Assembly (NCBI RefSeq): GCF_010435915.1
Contig: NZ_JAAFZH010000001.1
Coordinates: 186,001 to 250,000 of the forward strand
DNA length: 64,000 bases
Direction of reading: 5' to 3'
DNA from: Spirosoma terrae
GTDB lineage: Bacteria > Bacteroidota > Bacteroidia > Cytophagales > Spirosomataceae
In this document: in pieces, positions 1 through 9,105 of the stretch
Position numbering within the stretch: position 1 is the first letter of the stretch
Layout of the letters: every line of letters starts with the position of its first letter
The notes under the pieces: generated by a model
Told to the model about the DNA's origin: nothing
Database searches by the model: none
The model's input: the letters and a program-made list of their open reading frames with translations, nothing else
Program-made: the position numbers and the translations under genes

Positions 1-73
1 ACCAATTTAATTACGTAGTACTAATTATCCCATCTGTAATCTGTAAATTTCTGATTATCAATTGGCAGAAAAC

Positions 74-105
74 AAAAAAGTTGGGCGGAAATCCACCCAA
101 CTTTT
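74..105 (-). terminator. intrinsic terminator after the ECF sigma gene
   Basis: A 10-bp stem pairs 76-85 with 96-105, extended by two inner G-C pairs around an AAAT loop. Read on the minus strand it is followed by six T. It lies about 90 bases past the sigma factor stop. Positions 1-73 hold no recognisable feature. Confidence 0.8.
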
Positions 106-197
106 CGAACCTTCCTCTTTTTTAACCAAAAACTACTCAATCAATGTCGTTAAGACGAGGCTAGGTCACAAAAGTCTCGCCTTATTCGAAAAAAAAT

Positions 198-713
198 TTA
201 GCTGTTGAAATGAGCGTACACTTTTAGCTGATCTTTTAGCTCTTTTCTAGCAATGTGAATGCGGTTTTTCACTGTTCCGATTGGGATATCCAGTTTGGCT
301 GCAATCTCATGGTATTTAAAGCCACGGAAGTGCATCATGAAAGGAGTCCGATATGTATCGTCAAGGCCATTAACGGCCCGGTTAATATCTTCTTGGGCAA
401 AGGATGAGTACGCCAGATTATCAGTGCTGCTCTCCATAGAGTTAATGTAGTGCAGATTGTCTGTTGTATCAATAAACGTATTTTTCCGAACCATTCGCTG
501 ATAGTTAGTAATGAATGTGTTCTTCATAATTGTATATAACCATGCCTTCAGGTTCGTACCATCTGCGTATTTGTCGCGGTTAGTAAAAGCTTTCAAAAGC
601 GTATCTTGCAATAAGTCGTTAGCATCTTCAACATCTTTCGTGAGCCGTAGTGCGAAGGGGCGCAACGATTTGGACACTTTTCCGATATGATGAGTGAATT
701 CGAGCGCAGTCAT
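198..713 (-). CDS. ECF-type RNA polymerase sigma factor
   Basis: This 171-residue protein has the two-domain architecture of the extracytoplasmic-function sigma-70 family. Region 2 lies at about residues 15-80, with the acidic segment DVEDANDLLQDTLLKAF followed by an aromatic DNA-melting stretch (LKAWLYTIMKNTF). Region 4 lies at about 110-165 and contains the helix-turn-helix stretch YHEIAAKLDIPIGTVKNRI. It would bind core RNA polymerase and redirect it to a small regulon. No anti-sigma gene lies beside it, so how it is controlled cannot be read from this window. Size and motifs fit the family well; the regulon is unknown. No clear TAnnTTTG box was found in front of it. Confidence 0.93.
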   Translation of the reverse strand: MTALEFTHHIGKVSKSLRPFALRLTKDVEDANDLLQDTLLKAFTNRDKYADGTNLKAWLYTIMKNTFITNYQRMVRKNTFIDTTDNLHYINSMESSTDNLAYSSFAQEDINRAVNGLDDTYRTPFMMHFRGFKYHEIAAKLDIPIGTVKNRIHIARKELKDQLKVYAHFNS

Positions 714-1023
714 GTTAGCTGATGTTTTTTGTTGAACCTGTTTTGACTAGCAATTAGACAAAAAGAAAACCAGCCTTCAAGAAAAAGAAGAAATTTTGTG
801 ATTTTGTAAATTAAATATCTGATAGTCAGTAGTTTTTATTTTGAAAAATAATTTTAGACGAAATAAGCGAACCTAGCAAAGTCTTATCAATTGTGGAATA
901 ATTCCCACATAGTGTGGAATGTGGGGTGTAGAATTTGTTTAAGAGTTGGGTATAGATATTTAAACAAAAATGCCTTTTCAAGCTATTATTGCTTAAAAAG
1001 GCATTGAAAGTATTGGGTTATTC
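714..1023. other. 310-base AT-rich intergenic region
   Basis: No coding sequence is supported here. It contains the upstream region of the sigma gene and the terminator of the KdsD gene. Around 890-935 there is an imperfect palindrome TGGAATAATTCCCA followed by a second GTGGAATGTGGG phrase. These could be a binding site, but nothing else supports that. Confidence 0.5.
965..1004 (-). terminator. intrinsic terminator of the KdsD-like gene
   Basis: A 14-bp stem with one mismatch (970-983 with 991-1004) is followed on the minus strand by a run of T (966-970). It lies about 20 bases past the stop of the isomerase gene. Confidence 0.8.
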
Positions 1024-1992
1024 CTATACGAGCCCTTCTTTCAACAGATCGTGGAGGTGGACAAAGCCCTTTACGTAGCCATTTTCTGTTACAATCAATT
1101 GGGATATGTCTCGATCTCTCATCAATTGCAGGGCTCCCATTGCATATTCATCGGCGTCAATACATACAGGAGAGGCCGTCATTATATCACACGCCTGGAG
1201 TTGCCAAAAGTCATTTTGCTGATAGGCTACACGCCGAATATCGCCATCCGTTACAATTCCTGCTAACAATCCTTTCTGATTGACAACGGCAGTTGCGCCC
1301 AGCCTTTTAGACGAAATTTCAAAAATTACATCTTTTAAAGAGGCTTCTAACTGAACTTGAGGGCACTGGTTGTGGGGAAAAATATCACCAACTTTCAGGT
1401 AAAGCTTTTTGCCTAGAGAGCCACCGGGATGATAGCGTGCAAAATCATGACGAGTAAATCCACGGGCTTCTAATAAACTTACGGCCAAGGCATCACCCAG
1501 TGCCAGCGCCACAGTTGTACTGGTCGTGGGGGCCAGATTCATCGGGTCGGCCTCTTGTTCAGCCAATGCATGAATGATGAAATCAGCATTTTGGGCTAAA
1601 TAAGACTCTTTATTACTAACGAGCGCAATAAGTTTAATGTTGGTTCGCCTTAGTAGTGGCAACAACACTTTTATTTCAGCAGTATTACCGCTTTTAGAAA
1701 TAATGAGAATAACATCGTCGGCCTGAATCATACCCAGGTCGCCATGTATGGCATCCGCAGCGTGCATAAACAACGACGGCGTGCCAGTCGAGTTCATTGT
1801 TGCTACGATCTTCTGCCCAATAAGAGCGCTTTTGCCAACGCCCGTTACAACTAACCTTCCAGTTGACTTCAGAATTGTCTCAACAATAGCGTCAAACTGC
1901 TCGTCAAGTAGCTCAACTACATTACGAATAGCTTCTGCTTCGGCAAGTAATACCTCCTGAGCAATTGTTTTGGAATTTTTTAATACTTTCAA
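1024..1992 (-). CDS. kdsD: arabinose-5-phosphate isomerase, KpsF/GutQ/KdsD family
   Basis: The 322-residue protein has an N-terminal SIS (sugar isomerase) domain at about residues 35-180 and two C-terminal CBS domains at about 205-322. SIS motifs are TGVGKSALIGQK and SKSGNTAEIK, and a conserved HPGGSLGKKL lies before the CBS pair. The family interconverts D-ribulose 5-phosphate and D-arabinose 5-phosphate, the first step toward the Kdo sugar of lipopolysaccharide. The length matches the family. The start must be TTG at 1992: no ATG lies upstream in frame before divergent recQ, and the first internal Met falls inside the SIS fold. A TAnnTTTG box on the minus strand sits about 57 bases upstream. 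The gene is divergent from recQ. Confidence 0.92.
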   Translation of the reverse strand: MKVLKNSKTIAQEVLLAEAEAIRNVVELLDEQFDAIVETILKSTGRLVVTGVGKSALIGQKIVATMNSTGTPSLFMHAADAIHGDLGMIQADDVILIISKSGNTAEIKVLLPLLRRTNIKLIALVSNKESYLAQNADFIIHALAEQEADPMNLAPTTSTTVALALGDALAVSLLEARGFTRHDFARYHPGGSLGKKLYLKVGDIFPHNQCPQVQLEASLKDVIFEISSKRLGATAVVNQKGLLAGIVTDGDIRRVAYQQNDFWQLQACDIMTASPVCIDADEYAMGALQLMRDRDISQLIVTENGYVKGFVHLHDLLKEGLV

Positions 1993-2048
1993 TGTCAGTT
2001 TTCGCGATGAAGAATAGTTTGCTGTGTATATTCGCTAACTTTATAAAG

Positions 2049-2056
2049 CAAAGATA
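2049..2056 (-). promoter_or_regulatory. TAnnTTTG -7 box for the KdsD-like gene
   Basis: TATCTTTG on the minus strand matches the Bacteroidota -7 consensus. It predicts a leader of roughly 50 bases before the TTG start. Confidence 0.6.
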
Positions 2057-2100
2057 CGTCAAGCAAATAGAGTTAAAGTAACTTTTGTACGATTTGTAGA

Positions 2101-4311
2101 ATGATGCAGGTTGATCAGAGGGTCCATGAGACCATCAAAGAGCGGCTAAAAGAGATTTTTGGGTATAGTCAGTTCAGGGGAGATCAGGAAGCCATTATTC
2201 ATAGCATTCTGGCTGGACGTAACACGTTCGTTATCATGCCTACTGGGGCGGGTAAGTCTTTATGCTATCAGTTACCGGCAATTGTCAGCGACGGAACGGC
2301 AATTGTTATCTCACCATTGATTGCTCTGATGAAGAATCAGGTTGATCAACTAAATGCGTTTGGAATAAACGCTCAGTTTCTGAATTCGACGCTGTCGAAG
2401 ACGGAAATGAACAAGGTAAAGAAGGATACACTGAGTAGCTCTCTTAAGCTATTATATATTGCGCCAGAGTCTCTTACTAAAGAAGAGAATTTGGACTTTT
2501 TGAAGAAGGCCAATATTTCATTTGTTGCTATTGATGAGGCTCACTGTATATCCGAGTGGGGTCATGACTTCCGGCCTGAGTATCGGAAAATCCGTGGCAT
2601 TGTCGACAATATTGGCAATTTGCCCGTAATCGCTCTAACCGCAACGGCTACTCCTAAAGTGCAGCAGGATATTCAGAAAAACCTGCAAATGGAGGATGCT
2701 AATCTCTACAAAACGTCTTTCAACCGCAAAAACCTTTATTACGAAATAAAGCCAAAGGTTGATGCCAAAAAGCAGCTTATTAAGTACGTTAAGCAAAATA
2801 AAGGTAAATCTGGTATCATCTATTGCCTAAGTCGGAAAACGGTTGAGGAAATAGCTGAGTTGCTAAATGTTAATGACGTAAAAGCATTACCCTATCACGC
2901 TGGTTTAGATCCGCAAACACGGATGGCTAATCAGGATGCCTTTCTCAATGAGGATGTAGACGTAGTATGTGCTACGATTGCATTTGGCATGGGCATCGAT
3001 AAGCCAGATGTTCGGTTTGTAATCCACTACGATGCTCCTAAATCACTAGAAGGTTATTATCAGGAAACGGGCCGGGCCGGCCGCGATGGACTGGAAGGCA
3101 ATTGCGTCATGTTTTACAGTTATGACGACATTGTTAAACTAGAGAAGTTCAATAAAGATAAACCAGTAACGGAACGCGATAATGCCAAGCATTTGCTGCA
3201 CGAAATGGTTTCTTATTCGACTTTGGGCGTTTGTCGTCGTCGTCAGTTACTAGGCTATTTTGGCGAGTATCTGGATAAAGATTGCGGTTACTGTGATAAC
3301 TGCATGAAACCAACGGCGAAATTCAAGGTTCAGAATGAAATCGTTCTTGCTTTGCAGGCGGTTCTGCAAACCGATCAACGTTTCGACGTAGCGCACTTAA
3401 GCGACGTATTGACCGCCAATGATAATCAGTACGTAACAAGCTACGAACACAATCGGCTGGAAGTGTACGGCAAGGGTCGTGAGTTCAATGAAAGCCCGGA
3501 GTTTTGGTGTTCGCTGTTAAAGCAGATTACTATTTATGGTTATATCGAAAAAGATGTCGATAATTATGGCATCTTAAAGCTTACGCAACGTGGATTAAAC
3601 TACATTGAGGATCCTTATCCAGTTAGTCTGTCGAAAGACCATGACTATGAGCAGATGGTTATCGACCAGAAAGAGGATGAGGATAAAGATGCTGCACCTG
3701 CGTCAGGTGGGGGAGCTCATGACGAAGAGCTGTTAGGCTTATTGAAGGCGTTACGGAAGAAAATTGCCAAAGAGAAGAATCTGCCGCCGTATGTCATTTT
3801 CCAGGACCCTTCAATGGAAGAAATGGCTACGACCTACCCAACCACCCGTGAAGAGATGGCCCAAATCAATGGCGTCGGGATGGGGAAAGTGCAGAAATTT
3901 GGCAAACCGTTTATTGATCTGATTACCAAATACGTTGAAGATAACGAGATAGAAACAGCGAAAGATGTTGTTATCAAATCGACGGTCAATAAATCGAAGG
4001 TAAAGATTTACATTATTCAACAGATTGATCGCAAGGTTGATCTGGATGAAATTGCCGAATCCAAGTCGCTTTCGATGGAGGAGCTAATGGAAGAAATTGA
4101 GCATATATGTTATTCGGGCACTCGACTTAACCTCGATTATTATATTAATCAGGTCATGGATGAGGATCGGCAGGATGAGATATATGATTACTTCATGAAT
4201 GCCGAAAGCGATAATATCGCTATTGCCATGCGTGAGTTTGGAGGTGACGATTTTACTGAACAGGATCTGCGGCTAATGCGTATCAAATTCCTGTCAGAAG
4301 TAGCTAATTAA
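2101..4311 (+). CDS. recQ: ATP-dependent DNA helicase RecQ
   Basis: This is a superfamily 2 DNA helicase that unwinds 3'-tailed DNA during recombination and fork repair. Walker A is at residues 46-53 (MPTGAGKS) and the DEAH box at 145-148, followed by the RecQ signature HCISEWGHDFRPEY. The helicase C domain ends in the arginine motif QETGRAGRDG. The zinc-binding region has cysteines in CRRRQL and CGYCDNC at about 378-402. A winged-helix domain follows, then an HRDC domain at about 545-615. The C-terminal extension of about 120 residues is usual for Bacteroidota RecQ. The start is the first of two consecutive ATG codons. purD follows 66 bases downstream. Confidence 0.97.
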   Translation: MMQVDQRVHETIKERLKEIFGYSQFRGDQEAIIHSILAGRNTFVIMPTGAGKSLCYQLPAIVSDGTAIVISPLIALMKNQVDQLNAFGINAQFLNSTLSKTEMNKVKKDTLSSSLKLLYIAPESLTKEENLDFLKKANISFVAIDEAHCISEWGHDFRPEYRKIRGIVDNIGNLPVIALTATATPKVQQDIQKNLQMEDANLYKTSFNRKNLYYEIKPKVDAKKQLIKYVKQNKGKSGIIYCLSRKTVEEIAELLNVNDVKALPYHAGLDPQTRMANQDAFLNEDVDVVCATIAFGMGIDKPDVRFVIHYDAPKSLEGYYQETGRAGRDGLEGNCVMFYSYDDIVKLEKFNKDKPVTERDNAKHLLHEMVSYSTLGVCRRRQLLGYFGEYLDKDCGYCDNCMKPTAKFKVQNEIVLALQAVLQTDQRFDVAHLSDVLTANDNQYVTSYEHNRLEVYGKGREFNESPEFWCSLLKQITIYGYIEKDVDNYGILKLTQRGLNYIEDPYPVSLSKDHDYEQMVIDQKEDEDKDAAPASGGGAHDEELLGLLKALRKKIAKEKNLPPYVIFQDPSMEEMATTYPTTREEMAQINGVGMGKVQKFGKPFIDLITKYVEDNEIETAKDVVIKSTVNKSKVKIYIIQQIDRKVDLDEIAESKSLSMEELMEEIEHICYSGTRLNLDYYINQVMDEDRQDEIYDYFMNAESDNIAIAMREFGGDDFTEQDLRLMRIKFLSEVAN

Positions 4312-4312
4312 A

Positions 4313-4375
4313 AAGTTTTCAGGTTGCAGTGGCTAGTGAGCCTTCCTTATGTTGAAACCTGACAGCGTAAAACTT
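4313..4375. repeat. intercistronic inverted repeat between recQ and purD
   Basis: AAGTTTT and CAGGTT (4313-4325) are mirrored by AACCTG (4356-4361) and AAAACTT (4369-4375). The hairpin fills the short recQ-purD gap. It uses the same TTTTCAG-like words as other gene junctions in this window. Confidence 0.6.
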
Positions 4376-4377
4376 GA

Positions 4378-5664
4378 ATGAACATACTAATATTAGGATC
4401 GGGTGGGCGTGAGCATGCTTTTGCGTGGAAAATAGCTCAGAGCCCACTGTGTGATACGTTGTTTGTTGCACCAGGAAATGCAGGGACTGCGCAGGTTGCA
4501 ACTAATTTGCCGATTGGCTACAATGATTTCCCCGCTATTGCAGAAGCTGTTCGTACAAAGAAAATAGATCTTTTGATCGTTGGGCCGGAGGAACCTTTAG
4601 TGAATGGTGTAGTTAATTTTTTTCAGAGCCAGCCTGATTTGGCCGATCTGAAAATCGTTGGTCCCGATGCAACAGGCGCTCAGCTAGAAGGCAGTAAAGA
4701 CTTCTCAAAGCAGTTTATGATGCGGTACGGAATTCCAACGGCAGCATCACAAACCTTCACGGCAGATAGCCTGAGTGAGGGATTAGCTTATCTTGATAAT
4801 CATTCATTGCCGGTTGTCTTGAAAGCAGATGGTCTGGCGGCTGGCAAAGGAGTGATCATAGCGGAAACAATTGCCGATGCGCGGCAGACCATGCACGATA
4901 TGCTGGATGGTCAGAAATTTGGGGCTGCTGGTAGCAAAGTTGTTGTTGAACAATTTCTGCGCGGAATTGAGTTATCTGTTTTTGTTCTGAGTGATGGGGT
5001 GAACTACAAAATTCTTCCCGAAGCCAAAGATTATAAGCGGATCAACGAAGGCGATAAAGGGTTAAATACGGGGGGAATGGGAGCCGTTTCTCCGGTTGTT
5101 TTTGCGAATGAATCCTTCCTGCGTAAGGTTGAAGATAAAGTAGTCAAGCCAACACTGGAGGGACTTCAGAAAGAGGGTATCCAATATAAAGGGTTTATTT
5201 TTATCGGATTGATGAAAGTAAACGGAGAGCCCTACGTTATAGAATACAATGCCCGGATGGGTGATCCAGAAACGGAAGTTGTGTTACCTCGTATCCAAAC
5301 CGATTTTGCGGAATTGATGCTGGCAACAGCTACCGGTGAATTGGATAAAATTTCGGTGCAGGTATCTCCTCAAACAGCTGTTACAACTGTGATTGTGGCA
5401 GGAGGTTATCCTGAAGCATACGAAAAAGGTAAAATCATTTCTGATCTGGAGCGTTTAGAAGACGTAACAGTATTTCATGCTGGAACGTTGGCCAAGGATG
5501 GTCAGGTCGTAACCAATGGTGGGCGAGTGCTGGCCCTGACGGCTCAGGCAAATTCGCTGGAAAATGCCGTGCGAAAGTCGCAGGAAGCAGCCCGGATGGT
5601 TCAGTTCGATGGTAAACACTATCGGAAAGATATCGGACTGGATTTGATCCGATATTCGGACTAG
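4378..5664 (+). CDS. purD: phosphoribosylamine--glycine ligase (GARS)
   Basis: The enzyme joins glycine to 5-phosphoribosylamine with ATP, the second step of de novo purine synthesis in the cytosol. The 428-residue length is standard. The N-terminal domain opens with ILILGSGGREHAFAWK. The ATP-grasp part contains LKADGLAAGKGVI and the late motif EYNARMGDPETEVV, whose acidic residues bind Mg-ATP. The C-terminal domain, about 330-428, holds the GARS C-terminal fold. It is probably co-transcribed with recQ, since no terminator separates them. Nothing is missing. Confidence 0.97.
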   Translation: MNILILGSGGREHAFAWKIAQSPLCDTLFVAPGNAGTAQVATNLPIGYNDFPAIAEAVRTKKIDLLIVGPEEPLVNGVVNFFQSQPDLADLKIVGPDATGAQLEGSKDFSKQFMMRYGIPTAASQTFTADSLSEGLAYLDNHSLPVVLKADGLAAGKGVIIAETIADARQTMHDMLDGQKFGAAGSKVVVEQFLRGIELSVFVLSDGVNYKILPEAKDYKRINEGDKGLNTGGMGAVSPVVFANESFLRKVEDKVVKPTLEGLQKEGIQYKGFIFIGLMKVNGEPYVIEYNARMGDPETEVVLPRIQTDFAELMLATATGELDKISVQVSPQTAVTTVIVAGGYPEAYEKGKIISDLERLEDVTVFHAGTLAKDGQVVTNGGRVLALTAQANSLENAVRKSQEAARMVQFDGKHYRKDIGLDLIRYSD

Positions 5665-5665
5665 G

Positions 5666-5732
5666 TTTTCAGTTTACAAACGGCGTATTGTCTTTTCAGT
5701 GATAGAAAGAACTCTGAATCGTAAACTGAAAA
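5666..5732. repeat. 12-bp perfect inverted repeat between purD and ricT
   Basis: TTTTCAGTTTAC at 5666-5677 is exactly mirrored at 5721-5732, enclosing 43 bases. There is no T-run after it, so it looks like a processing or stability hairpin rather than a terminator. Confidence 0.65.
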
Positions 5733-5770
5733 TCATCTGACGCCCAGTAAAACTTAAAACTGGATGAATT

Positions 5771-6967
5771 ATGTCATGTAAATCCTGTGCAACTGGTGGT
5801 TGCGGGACTCGGCAGGGAGCAACTGATGGGCAAAAAACAGCTACAGTCGGATGCGGAAGCGGAGGGTGCGCTACAGGAGGATGCAATAAATTGAATACGT
5901 TCGACTGGTTGAGCGATATAGCCATGCCAGGAGTGAAACAATACGATGTTGTTGAAGTAAAGTTTAAAGGGGGGCGCAAAGATTATTATCGTAACGTTCA
6001 TCAACTGGATTTAACAACCGGCGACTACGTAGTGGTCGAAATGCAGTCAGGTTATCACATAGGCGCTGTTTCACTACAAGGCGAATTAGTACGTCTACAA
6101 GTCAAAAAGCGGGGTGTTAAAATCAACGATGATACTAAAGTTATTCATCGAATTGCTACGCCTAAAGACCTTGAACGACACGATCAGGCCATTTTGCGGG
6201 ATTTGCCAGCGCTCTATCGATCGCGCGAGATCATTCGCGAACTAAAGTTGAATATGAAATTATCTGACGTTGAATTTCAATCAGATAATACAAAGGCTAC
6301 CTTTTATTATTCTTCCGAAGAACGCGTCGATTTTAGAGAGCTGATTAAAATGCTCGCCAGTGAGTTTAAGGCACGTATCGAAATGCGGCAGATTAGTCTG
6401 CGTCAGGAAGCGGGCCGTTTAGGCGGAATAGGTTCCTGTGGGCGAGAATTGTGCTGCTCTACCTGGCTTACTGATTTCAAAAATATTGCAACATCTGCGG
6501 CTCGTTACCAGAATCTATCGCTGAATCCAGCGAAATTATCGGGCCAATGTGGTCGTCTAAAGTGTTGTCTCAACTATGAGTTGGATACCTATGTAGACGC
6601 GCTGCGAGATATTCCCACAATCGACAAACCTCTCGAGACACAAAAAGGAAGAGCTTATCTGCAGAAAACAGATATTTTCCGTAAGCTCATGTGGTTTGGC
6701 TATGGGGCCGAAAGTACGTGGCATCCATTGCCAATACCTCGGGTTCTGGAAATAGCTGAATTGAATAAAAATGGCATTATTCCAGAGTCATTTGATGTAT
6801 TGACACCCATTGGAGAAAAAGAGCCTGTGCCCGTGGCAGCCCTCAATAGCGATCTTCAGAAGCTCGATGCTAAATATGCAACACGTAGTAGCGCCAAAAA
6901 GAAAAAGAAAAAGCCAAAAGGAGGAACCGATAAGCCGTCGAAACCGGCTTCTAACGGTAAATCTTAA
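5771..6967 (+). CDS. ricT: PSP1 domain protein, RicT (YaaT) homologue
   Basis: This protein has a PSP1 domain at about residues 60-290. In Bacillus, RicT/YaaT works in a Fe-S complex that affects RNase Y and phosphorelay signalling. The Cys clusters GSCGRELCC and GQCGRLKCC are the likely Fe-S ligands. The first 41 residues hold six more cysteines, arranged as a repeated CATGGC module (6-11 and 33-38). The C-terminus is a lysine-rich tail (SSAKKKKKKPKGG). In many Bacteroidota this gene lies next to gldH, which here sits beyond an inserted BlaI/M56 pair. The family call is firm; the function in this phylum is inferred. Confidence 0.9.
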   Translation: MSCKSCATGGCGTRQGATDGQKTATVGCGSGGCATGGCNKLNTFDWLSDIAMPGVKQYDVVEVKFKGGRKDYYRNVHQLDLTTGDYVVVEMQSGYHIGAVSLQGELVRLQVKKRGVKINDDTKVIHRIATPKDLERHDQAILRDLPALYRSREIIRELKLNMKLSDVEFQSDNTKATFYYSSEERVDFRELIKMLASEFKARIEMRQISLRQEAGRLGGIGSCGRELCCSTWLTDFKNIATSAARYQNLSLNPAKLSGQCGRLKCCLNYELDTYVDALRDIPTIDKPLETQKGRAYLQKTDIFRKLMWFGYGAESTWHPLPIPRVLEIAELNKNGIIPESFDVLTPIGEKEPVPVAALNSDLQKLDAKYATRSSAKKKKKKPKGGTDKPSKPASNGKS

Positions 6968-7009
6968 TAACAAATAAACCCAGCTACTCGGCTGGGTTTA
7001 TTTGTTATT
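6966..7009. terminator. bidirectional terminator between ricT and the M56 gene
   Basis: A 19-bp perfect stem (6966-6984 with 6991-7009) surrounds a 6-base TACTCG loop. It lies exactly between two convergent stop codons and has AT-rich flanks on both sides. Confidence 0.88.
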
Positions 7010-7010
7010 G

Positions 7011-8735
7011 CTAAAAATCGCCGGAATAAAAGGGACTAAATACGTAGTAACTACTATCGCGCTTGGCCCGTTCAGGGGCCGTTTGAATATGAAGCTCAAA
7101 GCGTGAGTTATTAGTACTTGAATGAAACCAGTCTGTATAGGGTCTTTCTTTGGTATGAACACGGGCTACTTCACGTACATGAATGGTTTCAACGGCATCG
7201 GCCGTGGCCGGAATCCCATTAATGAATATGTCAACGGAATGTTTAAAGTCATCATAGACTTTCAAATGCTCGTTCTTTGTCCGTTCTACCAAGGCATTTT
7301 TGTTATGGAAAAAGGTAGCTTCCAATAGTTGGTTCATCGTAAATGAATACGTTTCTCCTCTTGGATGCTGGGTGATAGCCGCGGCTTTGAGCAAGGTGAA
7401 AAAGTCTTCTCTCTTCTGATCGAATGGAATTGGTTTAGGGCTCATCTGTATAATAACCTGATAGGGTTTTAGATTCGGATCTACTTTATCAGCATCATCC
7501 CATTGATGAAGAACAACTAACTCCTCTACAAAATCTGGCGAGAGCTTTTCCAGGATGCTTACAGAAGCTGGTTTACTATTAATGTAAACATCCATTCCAT
7601 ACTTATAATCATCTGATACAGCAAAACGATTATTCTCCAGGTGCAAAATAATTGGGTCAGTACTAAATGCTTTTGTAGTGAGCTCGTCATTTATTAAAAG
7701 CATATCTGTACGCCAGATGTGTTGGCTATTTAACGTATTTACTAAGGTGCGTGATGCGTTAGTAGCAGGTAATGAGTTAGGCGATTGGGAGTCATTATAT
7801 GTATCATAATTATGCCGGCAGCCTAACGCCATCATTACCACCAGTAACCCCCAAATTGTATATTTGCTCCGCATCATCGAGTTAGATCGCGGCCGATTAA
7901 TCATCGCAATCCGTTGGCGTAAAGTAGGTCCACTAAAGGAAGAGATAAAAGAAGGGTAGTGAGCCGATTGACTTAGCGTAATCAGGCTATACTGGTACGT
8001 ATAAGTGTCAACACCTTCGGACAATACGGCACTGTCGGTACTGAATTCGATCATTTGCCGAACCAATGATCGGAGTAAATAAACCGCCGGATTAATCCAG
8101 AAAACAATACAAAGTAACTCGGCGCCTAAAATATCGAAACTATGCCGTTCTCCTACATGAACACGCTCATGTCGGAGAATCTGATCCAGCTCTTCTGGCC
8201 CGAATAGGTTCGTATTTAAAACAACCCAGTTAAAGAATGAAAAAGGAGCGCGTACCTGATTATTGTTGGCTAAAATAAAGTCGTCATATGCTTCCTGGGT
8301 AGAGTGACGAATAACACTACGTAGCGAAAATAGCTGAATCGACAATCGGATGAACAGTAGGACAACACCCAGTAGATAAACCAAAATTAGTCCCGATTGC
8401 CAGGACCAGACAAGCCGTTGTGGAACCGCAGTGTGAAAGGCACGATACGTACGCTTGTTTGGGAAGGTGATCGTGATTTCGGGGCGTATAAGTTGTGGAG
8501 CAGGAAGCACGTTGGGTACAATCACCGCTGCTGTTCGCTGCATTACATTTCTGACTGGCTGCGGTCGCCAATCGGGAAGTTTTAACAGAGGCATGGTTAA
8601 TGCTGCTGTTACACCGAGCCAAAGCGCGACGCGATTCGCTCTGAAAAAAGTCTCCCGACGTAGTAAAATAAAATAGCTAATACCTACCACGGCGAGCAGT
8701 CCATTAGCCAGCAGAACGTAACGTAGCGTTTCCAT
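7011..8735 (-). CDS. M56 family (BlaR1/MecR1-type) membrane metallopeptidase
   Basis: This is the sensor half of a BlaI/BlaR-type pair. The N-terminal half has membrane segments at about 5-25, 35-52 and 112-132. The zinc motif HERVH is at 189-193, with a probable third ligand Glu206, and another hydrophobic segment lies at about 288-306. There is no C-terminal penicillin-binding domain, so it is not a classical beta-lactam sensor. The C-terminal periplasmic part carries two related copies of one module, seen as DDYKYGMDVYINSKPA and DDFKHSVDIFINGIPA, about 110 residues apart. On signalling, family members cleave the partner repressor. The BlaI-like gene lies three bases upstream in the same operon. 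The ligand is unknown. Confidence 0.88.
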   Translation of the reverse strand: METLRYVLLANGLLAVVGISYFILLRRETFFRANRVALWLGVTAALTMPLLKLPDWRPQPVRNVMQRTAAVIVPNVLPAPQLIRPEITITFPNKRTYRAFHTAVPQRLVWSWQSGLILVYLLGVVLLFIRLSIQLFSLRSVIRHSTQEAYDDFILANNNQVRAPFSFFNWVVLNTNLFGPEELDQILRHERVHVGERHSFDILGAELLCIVFWINPAVYLLRSLVRQMIEFSTDSAVLSEGVDTYTYQYSLITLSQSAHYPSFISSFSGPTLRQRIAMINRPRSNSMMRSKYTIWGLLVVMMALGCRHNYDTYNDSQSPNSLPATNASRTLVNTLNSQHIWRTDMLLINDELTTKAFSTDPIILHLENNRFAVSDDYKYGMDVYINSKPASVSILEKLSPDFVEELVVLHQWDDADKVDPNLKPYQVIIQMSPKPIPFDQKREDFFTLLKAAAITQHPRGETYSFTMNQLLEATFFHNKNALVERTKNEHLKVYDDFKHSVDIFINGIPATADAVETIHVREVARVHTKERPYTDWFHSSTNNSRFELHIQTAPERAKRDSSYYVFSPFYSGDF

Positions 8736-8738
8736 CCG

Positions 8739-9101
8739 CTATTTCTTTTTTTCGATCATTGCCAGAATTTCACGAAGCTCATCTGCCGAAATCTTTTCGT
8801 TCTGGGCAAAGTAGCTTACTAAATTTTTATATGAGTTATCAAAGTAATCAGTAACGACCCGTTTAAGCACAAATCTGTTCTGGTAGGCTTCCTTAGTGAT
8901 GATTGGATAATATTCATGGGTATTCCCATAAGCGCGGTGCCCCACATAACCCTTCTCCTCCAGATTCCGAACAATCGTTGACACGGTATTGTAATGTAGA
9001 GGAGGATCTGTAAACTGAGGCACCATATCTTTTACGTAAGCCTGCTCCAGCTTCCAGAGCACTTGCATCACTTCTTCTTCCTTAGCCGTTAACTTTTCCA
9101 T
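8739..9101 (-). CDS. BlaI/MecI/CopY family transcriptional repressor
   Basis: This 120-residue winged-helix protein opens with LTAKEEEVMQVLWKLEQAYV, a hallmark of BlaI/MecI proteins. The recognition helix region is HYNTVSTIVRNLEEKGYV, and a C-terminal dimerisation helix follows. Members bind dyad operators as dimers and are inactivated by proteolysis triggered by the M56 partner. It is the first gene of a two-gene operon with the M56 gene, three bases apart. The upstream region 9106-9151 holds a TAnnTTTG box and a repeated TTTTCTAGTTT, consistent with autorepression. The promoter box lies so close to the ATG that the mRNA may be almost leaderless. Confidence 0.93.
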   Translation of the reverse strand: MEKLTAKEEEVMQVLWKLEQAYVKDMVPQFTDPPLHYNTVSTIVRNLEEKGYVGHRAYGNTHEYYPIITKEAYQNRFVLKRVVTDYFDNSYKNLVSYFAQNEKISADELREILAMIEKKK

Positions 9102-9105
9102 GAAA

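Noticed and set aside
7011..9101. Beta-lactam resistance regulator
   Set aside because: The M56 protein has no penicillin-binding domain and there is no beta-lactamase gene in the window.
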